Shown: piece by piece, positions 63,787 through 64,000 of the stretch
Position numbering within the stretch: position 1 is the stretch's first letter
How the letters are laid out: the number at the start of each line of letters is the position of its first letter
The notes under the pieces: model-generated
What the model was told of the DNA's origin: nothing
Database searches by the model: none
The model's input: only the letters and a program-made list of their open reading frames with translations
Source: Campylorhamphus procurvoides
Lineage: Eukaryota; Chordata; Aves; Passeriformes; Dendrocolaptidae
NCBI GenBank assembly: GCA_013396655.1
Contig: WBMV01002863.1
Span: 149,335-213,334 of the forward strand
DNA length: 64,000 nt
Direction: 5' to 3'
Position numbers and translations under genes: made by a program

Positions 63787-63874
63787 TTGTTCTTTATTTT
63801 AGGTATTTTTTTCACTTGTTCTTTATTTCAGGCATTTTTTTGCAGTTGTTCTTTATTTCAGGCATTTTTTTGTC
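63787..63874. repeat. 29-30 bp tandem repeat, three copies
   Basis: Units starting TTGTTCTTTATT at 63787, 63816 and 63846. Each has a pyrimidine-rich stretch followed by (T/C)AGG, resembling a splice acceptor. Confidence 0.9.
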
Positions 63875-63876
63875 CC

Positions 63877-64000
63877 CTCAGTGTCTCTGCTGTCCCCCCA
63901 GTGCCCCCCAGTGTCCCCTCAGTGTCCCTCCAGTGTTCCCTCAGTGTCCCTGCTGACCCCTCAGTGTCCCCCCAGTGTCCCTGCTGACCCTCCAGTGTCC
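63877..64000. repeat. C-rich minisatellite running off the window
   Basis: Variants of CAGTGTCCC(C/T) with TGCTGACC interspersed repeat to the last base, so the array continues beyond the window. Confidence 0.9.

Overview
The window is vertebrate nuclear DNA, almost certainly from a bird. It has GT-AG introns, CpG-island promoters and many 3'-end fragments of the avian CR1 LINE family, whose copies end in the ATTCT(A/G)TGATTCT-type tail. Dense gene packing and short introns also fit a bird. The species cannot be fixed from sequence alone. The assembly carries one 77-base gap and five single-N joins. Sequence resembling one side of each single-N join recurs on the other side, so part of the apparent duplication is probably an assembly artefact.

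Four protein genes can be supported. OTOL1 (otolin-1, minus strand, coding 8436-12422, four coding exons, 461 aa) encodes the collagen/C1q matrix protein of otoconia. SPTSSB (plus strand, one coding exon 31130-31372, 80 aa) encodes small subunit B of serine palmitoyltransferase; a CpG island at about 23.4-24.4 kb is its likely promoter. NMD3 (plus strand, 42363-50876, 15 coding exons, 503 aa) encodes the 60S ribosomal export adaptor, behind a CpG-rich promoter. A second, divergent SPTSSB-like gene (minus strand, 58388-58630, also exactly 80 aa) lies downstream of NMD3 and points back towards it.

Layout: 0-7.5 kb intergenic with a 72-73 bp tandem repeat; 7.5-12.5 kb OTOL1; 12.5-23.3 kb intergenic with CR1 fragments; 23.4-32.8 kb SPTSSB; 32.8-41.4 kb intergenic with an inverted CR1 pair; 41.4-51.5 kb NMD3 with repeated or duplicated promoter, exon 1, exon 2 and intron 11 segments; 51.5-57.7 kb intergenic; 57.7-59.9 kb SPTSSB-like gene; 59.9-64 kb intergenic, with a 17-bp array of six GATA motifs and minisatellites running off the right edge.

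OTOL1, SPTSSB and NMD3 are also neighbours on human 3q26.1, so the linkage is old. They do not form one pathway: OTOL1 is an inner-ear matrix gene, the two SPTSS genes act in ER sphingolipid synthesis, and NMD3 acts in ribosome biogenesis. The most interesting biology is the second SPTSSB-like gene, which keeps the family length and core motif but differs at the residue that sets acyl-CoA chain preference, and the arrangement of the two paralogues facing each other across NMD3.
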